From: Ceratobasidium sp. AG-K
Lineage: Eukaryota; Basidiomycota; Agaricomycetes; Cantharellales; Ceratobasidiaceae
NCBI GenBank assembly: GCA_037039685.1
Contig: JAWNGF010000006.1
Coordinates: 620,001-684,000 of the forward strand
Direction of reading: 5' to 3'
DNA length: 64,000 nucleotides
The number at the start of each line of letters is the position of its first letter. Position 1 is the first letter of the stretch. This document shows, in pieces, positions 44,362-54,959 of this stretch. Made by a program: the position numbers and the translations under genes. The notes beneath the pieces were generated by a model that saw nothing but the letters and a program-made list of their open reading frames with translations, was not told where the DNA came from and made no database searches.

Positions 44362-46720
44362 ATGAGCTCCGTGCTGTCATCGCCGAACAACGACCACCAA
44401 CTGGGGATGACTGCAAGTTCCTCACGGCCCACGTCGGCGCGGAGTATATCTCGAGAGGAGGAAGCCCGGGCTTCGGGTAGTACGGAAAACGAATTGACTC
44501 CCCTGCTTGCCTCTCAACAATCCACGGTTGACCACCGGTTCCTAGGCCTTTCTATTCCACTATGGCTCCCTCGTCGCTATATTGCTGTGTTTCTTGCCTT
44601 TATGGGGATGATGATCGTCTTGCTCATCTCTGCTATATTTATTGACCCGATCTGGAAGCGGAGGCAAAGCGTATTTATGAGTAATGGAACACATGACTTT
44701 CGAAAGACGGTGGTTGTTATTTCGTTTGACGGCTTTCGGTGAGTTTTCCATTAAACTCCTGCGTGAGAGCTCATGTTGATCCTCTGTCAGCGCCGACTAT
44801 CTCCAGCGGGGTCTTACGCCCCATCTCCTTGCGACAGGTGATAATGGGCTCCGTGCTCGCTGGTTGCAGCCGTCCTACCCTGTAAGCCACCGCCATCTCT
44901 CCCAATTGATTTTTGAAGCTCATTATCATCTTCCTAGGCCTTGACCTTCCCGTGAGTAGAACCTCCAAAAGCGTTATAAAATTAGCCAATTCTTATTTCA
45001 CTCGGCGCAGCAACCACTAGTCTATCATGTAAGTGGTTTCGAAACCTGCGCAGCGACACTCGTCATGATTCCAACAGGACAGGACTGTACCCCGAGTCAC
45101 ACGGAATCATCGCCAACGAGTTCATAGATCCAGAGACAAATGCTCATTTCTTCTACCAACACCCGGATGAAAGCTGGAATGCGAGTTGGTGGGGTGGCGA
45201 GCCGGTGCGTTGATCGACTATGTTCGTGGAATCAGTAAGCTGAACATGGGGGTTGGAATAGATGTGGGAGACGGCAGTCAAGGCTGGGCTGAAGGCGGGG
45301 AACCTCATGTGGTATGCACTCGATTTCCATTCCAAAGTCAAGTAAATAACATCGGACGTAACTAGGCCGGGTCCGCCTGTCACTCGTAATGGCAACAAGC
45401 CCACATATTTCATTCCCTTCCGAGTGCGTCATTTACCCTGCACTATGGCCTGTACTGACCATTTAATATCAGAAACACAATATAACGCTACAAGACAAGG
45501 CCAACCAAATCCTCAACTGGATTGACATGCCGTTTGACGATCGCCCACAGCTTATTACGAGTGAGTTACAGATCCGAATATTGAGCTATATTTAACTCGC
45601 GAGCAGTGTACGAGCCTTTGATCGACGACACGGGACATTGGCACGGCCCAGACTCACCTGAGATGACTGTGAGTCTGGACCGTTTGTAAAAAGTGACGTC
45701 AGCTGACTTTGCCCAAAGGACGCGCTCATGAACATTGACGTCTTTGCGCACGCCGTCCGAACCGGTCTGAGCCAACGCAACCTCTCCTCGATCGTCGATG
45801 TGATATTCCTTAGCGACCACGGCATGGCACCCACGCACGACCGAAAATGGATATATTTGGATGACATATTGGGGGAGGAAGGCGCAGATGAGATTGCATG
45901 GAAGCTCGGTCAGTGACCTCGTTCTGGTTGGTTCCTGGACTGATGTTTTGGGATAGGCCAACCAAGCGCTGGACTGTGGTTCAAACCGGGCGCGAACGTA
46001 ACTCGCCATTTGGAGAGGTTGCACAAGGCTGCAGCTCGCCCGCCGTATAACTTCAAGGTGTATACTGCGACGAGTGATGTCTGGGAGGGAGTGTACAAGG
46101 GGGTGAGTATGCGAGTCGATTGAGTAGTATTCCAACTGACGCCCGTCGCTCTAGGTCGATATCCCTCCGTCGCTGCAGAACCCGTTCCCGTCCCGTAAAC
46201 ACTTTTCGCCTGATCATAATTCCCGCATTCCGCCCGTTTATGTGGTTCCCAACCTGGGCTGGTCGGTCACGACGCATCGGGAGAAGGATCCGTGGTACGC
46301 CAACGGGGTAAGCAATCATCTCAGAACCTTTAGTGCTACTGATTAATTCCGCCATAGGACCACGGCTACGATAACGAGAACCCCCTCATGCGAGCCATGT
46401 TTATAGCCAGTGGCCCATTCACAGACCGCGTGCGCGCACAAGCGTTTGCACAATACGCCTCCCATCCATCCACCTCTCCTACCCCATCCTCCACTCGCTT
46501 TTCACGGACCTCACCCGCAACAGACCTCAACACGACCACCAAGCCTCCGATTTACGTTCCTCCCAAAGGTCGACATGGTGGAGGCGGACCGGTGCTGATT
46601 GAGCACTTTGAGAACGTCGAGGTGTACGGACTTGTGATGCGCATGCTTGGAATTCGGGCGTGGACGGCGGCGGGGAATGGGACTGAGGGGTTCTGGGATG
46701 CGTGGTTTGATCGTGAGTGA
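44362..46720 (+). CDS. ENPP-type membrane phosphodiesterase / nucleotide pyrophosphatase with an internal stop codon
   Basis: A type II membrane protein with cytoplasmic N-terminus, one transmembrane helix (YIAVFLAFMGMMIVLLISAI) and an extracellular type I phosphodiesterase domain. Metal and catalytic motifs are in order: VVVISFDGFRADYLQRGLTP (first Asp), PALTFPNH (nucleophile Thr), TGLYPESHGIIANEFIDPET, EPLIDDTGHWHGP (Asp/His), VIFLSDHGMAP (Asp-His) and, near the end, PDHNSRIPPVYVVPNLGW and DHGYDNENPLMRAMFIASGP. About nine short introns are used, and the junctions checked keep phase. In the exon following the Thr motif, the codon after PNH is TAG (45018-45020), where relatives have an aromatic residue (NHW/NHY). 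Translation would stop there unless this is an assembly error or alternative splicing. The rest of the gene is open and well kept, which suggests a very recent nonsense change. Confidence 0.8.
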
Positions 46721-47149
46721 GGATGTTTGGATCTGTTTTGTCGTTGTATATGTGCTTTGGATATTTACGTTTTTGTCGCTGTTGGGCGATACGCTTTACT
46801 ATGACGTACGAGACCCAGAGGATGGGCGGGTGAATTAAAGCAGGCGATAGTTGTAAACTTCTCTAGCCTTGCGAGGTTGGTAATTTACATCAATGCCCAC
46901 GATTTAGACTTGAGCGCATATATTGATTCGGTGGTAGTATACAGAGAGGCGAGAATGTGGTGAAGGAAGATTTCCAACTCTCAGCGAATGGCTTAACTAG
47001 TGGATAGAGTCAGACGACCTAATTGATCTTGAAGTTCGCCGAGCCCCTCGGTGCGATTTTTGCGGGAGCGTTTAAGCTGCTTAGGGACATGTGGTCGTAC
47101 ACCCCCATCAAATACATGGTCGGGCAACGCAGAACTAAACGCAAAAATC
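46721..47149. other. Intergenic between ENPP and first PAP-like copy
   Basis: Convergent 3' flanks; no gene seen. Confidence 0.4.
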
Positions 47150-48739
47150 CGTGATCTCGCTTTACTTTACTTGAGAAGTGGATCATACCTCTTGATATGG
47201 CGAATGACTATTCCATGCGTATCCTGATTATACTGATTCCATTGCTTGACTTGCTTTGTAAACTCGGTGGTCGGGTACGATATATCCAGCTTTCTTGGGC
47301 CCGAAGTACCAGCTGAAATCCATCCGCTGAGTCCATACGACATCAAAACGACCAGCTAGGCATGCACACCTACCCTTCTTATCCGCAACCTTCATGCCAA
47401 TGTAAAAGGCTGACGTGTACGTTTCATTGACTCCAGGAAGATCTTTCATATCTTCCTCTTTGCGCCTCGCTATTGCAGGTGAGACATCACCTTGTGAAAC
47501 AGCCCGCACCTCGGTGTGATCTAGACAATAATACTTGTGGTGAAACCCTTGCGTATAAAGATGAGCAAGCTCGAGCTGATCTACAAGTTCTAGCTTTATG
47601 ACAAGCTGCTGCAGCTTCGACTGGATCATGCTAGACCTGAATGACATTGAACCTCGATACCGGACATCCAACTCGGATTGCTCACCATCTCAGCTGATCA
47701 TCCGATTTGCCTGACGAGGCGATAATTTGGAGATAATAGCGATACTTTTGGAAGAAATCGTGCTTTGCGAAGAGCTCAGACCATTGTGCACGCTTTGTCA
47801 CTATCCTTTCTACAACCTGGGACCCTGTAGACGATCAGCGTCAAAGCCAAATCAGGCTGAGAAGATATGCCTACCTCGTAGGAGCTCATCTCTCATTACC
47901 GACATCGCTGATCGAGTAACCCTGTGAGACGAGCACGTAGAGGGATAGGCAGGAGTTATGATAGGCATGAGACGATTTCGGTCCGCAGGATACAGCTGGA
48001 AATCGTTTACTCGATATGCTATCGGAACCAACTGTCTTACGAGACGCTGGCTTACCCTCGGATTCCAAACCCGGAAATTCAATCGCTTCGTGGAGTCAAC
48101 GTCCTTTACATCTTCCACAATCTTCCGCAAAAGAATAGGCTGTGGCCATTTCCTATAATGGCATGTTGAGTGAGACACCACAGGGTATACAAAACTGTGC
48201 TTGCCATTGCATCATGAGAATGAAGAACCTGTGGACAATTGCCGCGGCATTAAGTTTGGGATACAACTGACATACTCGCGCTACGAGGATGGCCCAGTCT
48301 ACGCCTCCAAAGAATCCGTTCAAGCTGGAATATATTGCTCTTCCTATTTGGGTGGTAAGTTTGGGGTACGATGGTACGGTGCTATGGCTCACGTTGCGCC
48401 CATAGTCTAATGCACCTGAGCGAATCACGAAAGACCGCTACGTCAGGGACCAACTGCAGGATGTCGGCTGTTGCTCGTGGTCCTGAAGATAAACGAGGGG
48501 CATGATTATTATTTGAATGCTATGTGCAGAATCGTCCCGCACCTCCTCCACTTCGAACGAAGCGCTCGTCAATACCGGCCAGGACCATGTCATCCTCCAG
48601 CTCAAGGTCTTCGGGGATATTTGATTGATTTAGACTACCAAACGAAATGTGCATCGGTATGCCATGTATATTGGCTCCAATGATGGGGACGTAAGCGCCA
48701 GGAACTCCCTAAAACCCAGGATTAGCCAATTGTATGGGT

Positions 48740-49780
48740 AAGGCGTAAGTTCATCAACCCGTGCTCGATGAACGACGAGAGAATACACGACGAGGTCGTG
48801 ACCTGGCTTATGTGATCGCGCGGGAAAATAGCGGAGCCGGGCGAGCCGCGGAGCGGCCGCCCAATGGAAACGGAGTGGAATTGGCCGAGACACGAGCAAA
48901 GCGCGAGGGTGGGTGGGCCATCCGAGCGCGTACTACAAATACATCAAAGCGTGAACGAAAAATAGTAGTAGCGAGAGCAACAGAGAGCACAGCGAAAAAA
49001 CGGAAAAGAATTAAGACCGTCAAAAAACAAATACGAAAGAGTAGAGTCGTAGCGAAATAGTATGAAGGTGAAGCGTCACCGTTTTTTGGGGTCCGAGCAT
49101 GAGAGGAGAAGCGTCCGTGAAGAGTCGGAAAAGTTGTAAGTCCGAGAAAGAGAAAGTAAGTAAAAAAGAGAAAAACAACTGGACGAGAAGGTAACAGAGA
49201 CAAACGGCCAGAAACCTAGGGAGAGGAGAGGCGGGTAACGCGAGAAAAATGAAATCAACGCCAGCGGGCGAGCGACAATCAGCTGAATGCTACGGACGTG
49301 GCGCGTGAAGCGCGAGCTCGAGAGAGCACATACCTAACGCGAGAAAAATGAAATCAACGCCAGCGGGCGAGCGGGGCATTCGAGGAATGCCCCCCTTCAT
49401 TTTTCTATGCGCGTCGGTGAGTCGGTGTTTGTATGCGACAAACAGACACATACCGTCCGTCATCCCAATGCGAGGTCCCAACTGCCAAAAAGCATCGTGC
49501 ACGGACCGTGCGCTTAATGGCAATATCGCATTAGGATAGATGACGATCTGCGCGAAGGGTTCGGACGTCAGGAAGCGTCCTGGTCGGCTGGGAGAAGCGT
49601 CTCACCTGAGCAAATACGGAAAGCGACCGAACGCGGCGGTGATGAACGGCTTGCGAGCCGAGAATGGTGCCTGCGGGCGGGAGGTAAGCATGCGGGCGCG
49701 CATACAACGAGAAAAGCGCGCGGCGCTAAAGCTCTTCGAAAGGCCTCACACGCGTAGAACCCGTGAGATTACATCAAACA
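48740..49780. mobile_element. About 1-kb insertion in PAP-like copy A
   Basis: Copies B and C have a short intron at this place, whereas copy A has about 1,040 extra bases. The insert has strong strand asymmetry (very purine-rich on the plus strand, for example AAAACGGAAAAGAATTAAG) and contains a 38-base direct repeat. It encodes nothing recognisable; the opposite-strand hydrophobic frames follow from the base skew. Exact ends, target duplication and terminal repeats could not be fixed by eye. It is probably a non-autonomous mobile element. Confidence 0.6.
49237..49373 (+). repeat. 38-bp direct repeat pair within the insertion
   Basis: The sequence from AACGCGAGAAAAATGAAATC to GCGGGCGAGCG occurs identically at 49237-49274 and 49336-49373, a period of 99 bases. 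The bases between the copies are not repeated. Confidence 0.9.
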
Positions 49781-50322
49781 AGGATCAACGCATACCACAA
49801 CCCCAGATACACCCTCCGTCTCTTTTAGCATGGGCTCCAAAGTGTTGAAAATGTCGACGTACGTAACGTGCTTGGGGACTACGCAAAGTACGTTGATATC
49901 GGATCCTGGTCCATGGACACCCAGGCGGTAGGACCCGTATGTGAATATCTTTCCACCAGCTGCCTTGGATTCTGGCTCGGACAGACCGATGCTTAGCGAG
50001 ATGCGTCGGACGAATGACCTGACAAGGTCGTAGACCATTTCCAAAACTTGTTCCCTGCAAGTCCCAAGGAACAATGGTACCAACTTAGGAGAGGGCTACG
50101 TGGTCTTGAGTCAACAACATACCTTTTTCGAGCATACTCCGCCGATTCAAAGATGTTTTGTGCCCTCATCTCCTTCAATAGTTCTTCATTAGCGTTCTCT
50201 TCAAGCTTGGATGGGCCAGAGGTAGTAATGGGAGGAGTGACGCCGAGGTACCTGATCAACTACGTGAGAACAGGTACATCAAGATAATAACTAGGCTAGA
50301 CATACCCTGTGGTTGGTCTCAT

Positions 50323-50899
50323 TAGCTCAGTATTTTTAACGCAAAGATAAATGAACGGTTGCGGTGTGGTTGGTGTATAGTGCTGGTTCACATGGGACCA
50401 GCCAGGGGTTACTCAATACTGAAATCACGATATACCAAACCCGTCCCCAATATTCCGCGATATATATATGGCGCAATCGATATCTGATTGCATCCTGTTT
50501 AAGTATTACAAGCTTCGCCACCCACACCAAGTCCAAGCGCTGCTGTGTGGAATAACGGCGTGAGATAACGGCACGGCTGACAAGTCGTGGTGAATCTCCA
50601 GTGACTCCTCTAGTATAATATAGGCAACCTTGTGTATCCGAGGGGAGGTCATGTCAGCGGTAGGAAACCCTACCTTTGTTCTCCGAGTCAAAAAAGCGAG
50701 ATGGGCGTCAAAGCGCGGATTGCCATGTGACGGCCGATCAAGCCTCCAATTACGAATTTGAAATCCCAAGCTCTTGCGTGCAACGACGACGCGGTCGCTT
50801 TACTATTAGTTATTGTAACCGCCGTGAGCGGTGTATCCGGGAAGATGCATGGAAAGATTGGGCGGCGTTGTAATTAACACCCGTCGTTTTCAGCCTGGC
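50323..50899. other. Spacer, no gene seen
   Basis: Upstream region of PAP-like copy A. No coding chain. A similar upstream arrangement (short minus-strand frames ending at the same distance) is seen above copies B and C, consistent with duplicated promoters. Confidence 0.35.
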
Positions 50900-51315
50900 G
50901 GCCCTTCATCGCTTCAGAACCCGCTCCCAGCTAGTAAGCGCTTTTCGCCCGATCATAATTCACGTATCCCACCGATATAGGTAGTTTTGGAACCGGATTG
51001 GCCAATTGATATGCATCGGGAGAGGGACCCGTGGCACTAGTGCATCAACGGGGTAGACAGACTGCCCCACAAGCATTAATTCGATTTATTCATTTTGATG
51101 CATGATCATGGCTACGGCAACGAGATTCCTTCATGCGAGATAACTGTATAGCCTGTGGCACTTTCAATGATCGTACGCACGCATAAGTATTTGCGCAATA
51201 CGCCCCACCCGCCCACTTCTCCTATTCCTTCCTCACCTCGCTTTTCATGGACCTTCCTGCAACGCGTGTCGGTACTATTCTTAATCCACCAACCTATGTT
51301 CTCAAAACTCCCCAA
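50900..51315 (+). pseudogene. Relic of the 3' end of the ENPP gene
   Basis: This aligns by eye with 46150-46560 of the phosphodiesterase gene: the CCGTCGCTGCAGAACCCG block corresponds to CATCGCTTCAGAACCCG, then TTTTCGCC(T/C)GATCATAATTC, GCATCGGGAGA(A/G)GGA, CATGGCTACG and the TCTCCTA..CC serine/proline tract. Stops and indels are frequent. Lying between PAP-like copies A and B, on the same strand as the ENPP gene, it shows that the ENPP and PAP genes were duplicated together. Confidence 0.8.
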
Positions 51316-51539
51316 TTCAAACTCTTTGGTTTCCAAGGAGGATGTGAAATATCAATGCCTGTAAAGATACCAGCGAAACGCATATATACGAGTTTCGGTG
51401 GCGGAATATACTGGCAAGAATGGGGCTTATCATATGTGACATTCAATTCCTAGCAAAAAGCTCAACTACAGAACACTATAGAGCGATTCGATTGGATGCT
51501 CCTTTAGTTGCTTAATGCGATTCATTGCGGTTATGCAAG

Positions 51540-53751
51540 TCGGTGAAAAGTGGTCGCATGCCTGCATCAAACACATAATCAGGCAGAGTGGAACTATATC
51601 CATATACTCATAAGCTCACTTAGGACTGATTGAGAAGCAGAACACACCTCTCGATATTGCGGACAACTATTCCATAGATCTCCTCCTGGTACTCGTGCCA
51701 CTCTTTGACTTGCGTGACAAACTCGGTGGTCAGATATGATATGTCGACCAGTCCTGGGCCTGCGGTACCTGCCGAAGTCCATCCCAGCAGTCCATGTGAT
51801 AACATATCAATTTCTCAGATCGGCATACACACCTGTCCTGCCCGCAAATTTTATGCCGATGTAAAAGGTCGATGTATGGACTACACTAACTCCGGGAATA
51901 ATCTTCACGTCTTCCTCTTTGCGCTTGGCTACTCCTGATGGGACTTCGCCTTGTGCTATAGCTCGCGCTTCAACCTCATCTACGCAGTAGTATTTTTGAT
52001 GAAACCCCGTGATGAAAGGGTGAACGACCTCAAGCTGATCTACACGTTCCAGTTTCATTGCGAGCTGCCGCAGTTTCGATTCGACCGTACCGGACCTAAA
52101 CGACATTGAACTTTGTTACCAAATACACAGTCTGGATCACGTACCACCTCAGTTGATTATGGTGTGTACGCGAGGAGGCGATAACCTGAACATAATTTCG
52201 ATACTTTTGGAAGAAGTCATGCTCCGCAAAAAGCTCGGACCACTGAGCACGCCTTGTCACTATCATTTCTACAATCTGAGACCCTAGTAGATATTGTATC
52301 GCTCTCAGTGAGAAATTTCGCACCGCAGCATCGCACTCACCCCGGAGAAACTCGTCTTTCATCACTGACAATGTCGACCGAGTAACCCCGCGAGCTGAGC
52401 ACGCGGAGGGATACGCGGGGGTGATGATGGGCATGAGATTCTTCCGGTCGGCCGGGTAGAGCTGAAAATTGCTTAATCAGTGATGCAGTCGCACCCAACT
52501 GTCGCATGAGAATGCACTTACCCTGGGATCCCAAACTCGGAGATTCGGCCGCTGTCCGTGGTTAACATGTGCCATACACCCCTCAATCTGCCGCAAAAGT
52601 ACAGGCTGCGGCCATTCCCTGGAATCATATTTTGTCTCAGGCCTCGCATAATACACAGGTCCTTACACACCATTGCAGCATGATATTGAAGAACCTGTGA
52701 ATAGTCGCCGCAGCATTGAGATTAGGATACAATTGACATATCCGCGCCACGAGGATCGCCCAGTCAATGCCTCCCAAGAATCTATTCACGCTGGAATAGA
52801 TCGCTCGTCCTATGCAAAGTAGTAAGCTGCAAACCCAACGAAACAGGTTTTTATAACTTACGTTGTGCCCATAGTCTTATGCATCTCAATGAATCGCGAA
52901 AGACCGCCTGGTTAGGAACTAGTCGGAGGATTTCATTGCCTACTCGTGTTCCTGCAGAAAGACGCCAGACATAAGAATCATTCGAACGCTATATGCTGAG
53001 CGAACATGTACCGCCTAAACTTCGAACAAAACGCTCGTCCAGGCCAGCGAGGATCCGGTCGTCATCAAGCTCGAGGTCTTCTGAAATATTTGGTTGATTT
53101 AGGCTAGCAAACGAGAAGTGAATGGTTATGCCGTATATTTCGGCTTTAATGATCGGGACGTGGGCGTCAGGGACTCCCTAAAACCCAGGATCAGCGCGTT
53201 GTATGCATAACCCCGTGTCCATTTACACGTACCACAACCTCAGATACGCCTTCCGACTCTTTTAACATGGGCTCGAACGTCCAGAAGAAATCGGTATATG
53301 TAACATGCTGAGGGGCCACGCAAAGTATGTTTAGATCGGACTTTGGTCCGTGGACGCCCAGGCGATAAGATCCGAAAGGAAATATTTTTCCGCCCGCCTC
53401 TCCGGCTGCTTGCTCGGACATCCCAATGTTTAGCGAGGCACGTCGAACGAGAGACTTGACTAGGCTATTGACCATTCTCAAAATTTTTTCCCTGCAAGTT
53501 GAAGGGGACTAAGGTCGGAACCAGGATACATATATCCAAAGCGATAGCATACCTTCTAAGAGAAATCTCTTCCGATTCAAACGCACCCTGCAGCTTCAAC
53601 TCCTTCATTAACTTTTCCGTTGCAGCTTCTTCAAGCTTGGATGGACCAGATATTGAAATGGGAGGGCTGACCCCGAGGTACCTGCTCAATGCCCGTAGGC
53701 AAGTATTTCGAGAAGATAATTGAGCAAGACGTACCCTAAGTTTGTCTCCAT
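51540..53751 (-). CDS. Poly(A)-polymerase-like protein, copy B, catalytic residues lost
   Basis: It starts M-E-T-N-L at 53751, then YLGVSPPISISGPSKLEEAA after one intron. The nucleotidyltransferase motif is GGKIFPFGSYRLGVHGPKSD then LNILCVAPQHVTYTDFFWTF: the usual G-S-D-I-D is K-S-D-L-N, so the second Asp is Asn. The third Asp is His (GITIHFSFASLNQ). The central domain (RAIYSSVNRFLGGIDWAILV, then ARICQLYPNLNAAATIHRFF), the WPQPVLL exon and the RNA-binding domain (LMPIITPAYPSACSARGVTR, then SGTVESKLRQLAMKLERVDQ) are open through many short introns. Canonical PAP adds poly(A) tails in the nucleus; with two of three metal-binding aspartates gone, activity is unlikely. The 3' end is approximate. 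Confidence 0.75.
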
Positions 53752-54959
53752 GGCTTAAAATCTGTAGTCCGGCAATGTTATCAGAGTACTGGTTGGTATT
53801 GTGGTCTCCTGTGACCAGTGGCTACGGCTGCTTGCTATGTGATGAGCTGATAGATCCAATGCTCCCCAATAGTACTCAATAAGTATTGGCGTAATCGGTA
53901 TCTGATCGTATCGTACGAATGTGTGTTCCCGTGTTTGCCGGCCATACCAAACTTCACGCACTCTTACTGTGAGTACCATTCACGAAGTGTGGGATGGCGG
54001 CTAAGTGTCGTGACCATACAGTAGTACATGATTGGTAGGGCTTCCCGTCTGTAACCATGAGAGGGCTATACCAGCGGAAGGTTCTAAGGAAGATGACGAA
54101 GATACTGTAAATTGTGCTCTAACCAAACGAAGCAAGGTCGGCGTCAACGCGTGGGTCACCGCCCGCTCACGTGACGGACCGGTGGCACTCCGGTGGCCGC
54201 ACGAGTTTGAATAACCCGGGTTCGTTGTGCCAACGATGCCACAATCCCCTCAATCTCCATCCTGCATCGAAAATAACCCATCAGTACACTGGGGGCACAA
54301 AAATACTGAATTCAATATATGATAGTAAGTCAACAGGATCCCAATCGGCCCCCAGCGCTCTCCAGATTCGTTACAAAGCGCCAGGAGCTATCGGGTTTTG
54401 CCGACGCACGAGTTTATCAAGTATGCGAGCTCCGTAATACGGCCGATAGTTACAGATAACCTGGCTTCGCAAAATCGAGGAATTACGAGGGGATTGGTGG
54501 CGTTCTATTTCACTATATCAGAGGGCGAAGGATTATCGGGCGAAGCGATGAGCTTCCGGAGCAAATATTACGACTGGTGTCTGTGGGAAATTGTATATTC
54601 ACCCTAAATGTGTGCCTATATATTATGTACCCTCAGTATTTTCCGGATTCTAAACATTGTACCCCGCTGTCATTTCATGCATAAACTACGAGAACCGTTT
54701 CCGCGGCCAGGGAACCATGCGCCACTTTTCCAGACTAGACAACTTATGTAACACATAGGAGTGCCGTATGACGCCTTCCAACCCCCTCTCCAACGCACGT
54801 AGCTATTGGAACGCATATATCGCTGCATCGCTGCGCTCTAATTTCATTTTTCAGTAGATAAGTTTACAGCAACCAAGGAGCGCCGCCAGACAATCCTTAA
54901 AACTTTATTGAGCTTCTCAATGTGACTCGCTACGATTGTGCCACTGGGTGACAATTGGT
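53752..54959. other. Spacer between PAP-like copies B and C
   Basis: Contains the upstream region of copy B and the 3' flank of copy C. No ENPP relic like that at 50900 is recognisable here, and no other gene is supported. Confidence 0.35.

Larger units (their letters stand above)
47150..50322 (-). pseudogene. Poly(A)-polymerase-like gene, copy A (insertion and frameshift)
   Basis: It starts M-R-P-T-T at 50322 and, after an intron, continues YLGVTPPITTSGPSKLEE, the standard poly(A) polymerase start. The nucleotidyltransferase part is GGKIFTYGSYRLGVHGPGSD then INVLCVVPKHVTYVDIFNTL, with the second catalytic Asp (usual SDID) replaced by Asn. The third Asp region reads GIPMHISFGSL, where IDL is usual, so it is His. 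The central domain (GRAIYSSLNGFFGGVDWAIL, then VARVCQLYPKLNAAAIVHRF) and the RNA-binding domain (LMPIITPAYPSTCSSHRVTR and later YCLDHTEVRAVSQGDVSPAI) follow. A roughly 1-kb insertion (about 48740-49780) sits in the intron between the two catalytic segments, and near the 3' end a TAA (47228-47230) plus frame change cuts off the last conserved exon, which is recognisable out of frame as HGIVIRHIK. I judge it non-functional. Confidence 0.8.

Noticed and set aside
48808..49258. Hydrophobic minus-strand frames of 60-131 codons in the 1-kb insertion
   Set aside because: Their Phe/Leu/Ser-rich composition follows from the purine skew of the other strand; frames overlap and none shows a conserved motif.
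49236..49373. Direct repeat pair considered as the LTRs or target duplication of the insertion
   Set aside because: The copies are internal, only 99 bases apart and do not bound the inserted segment.
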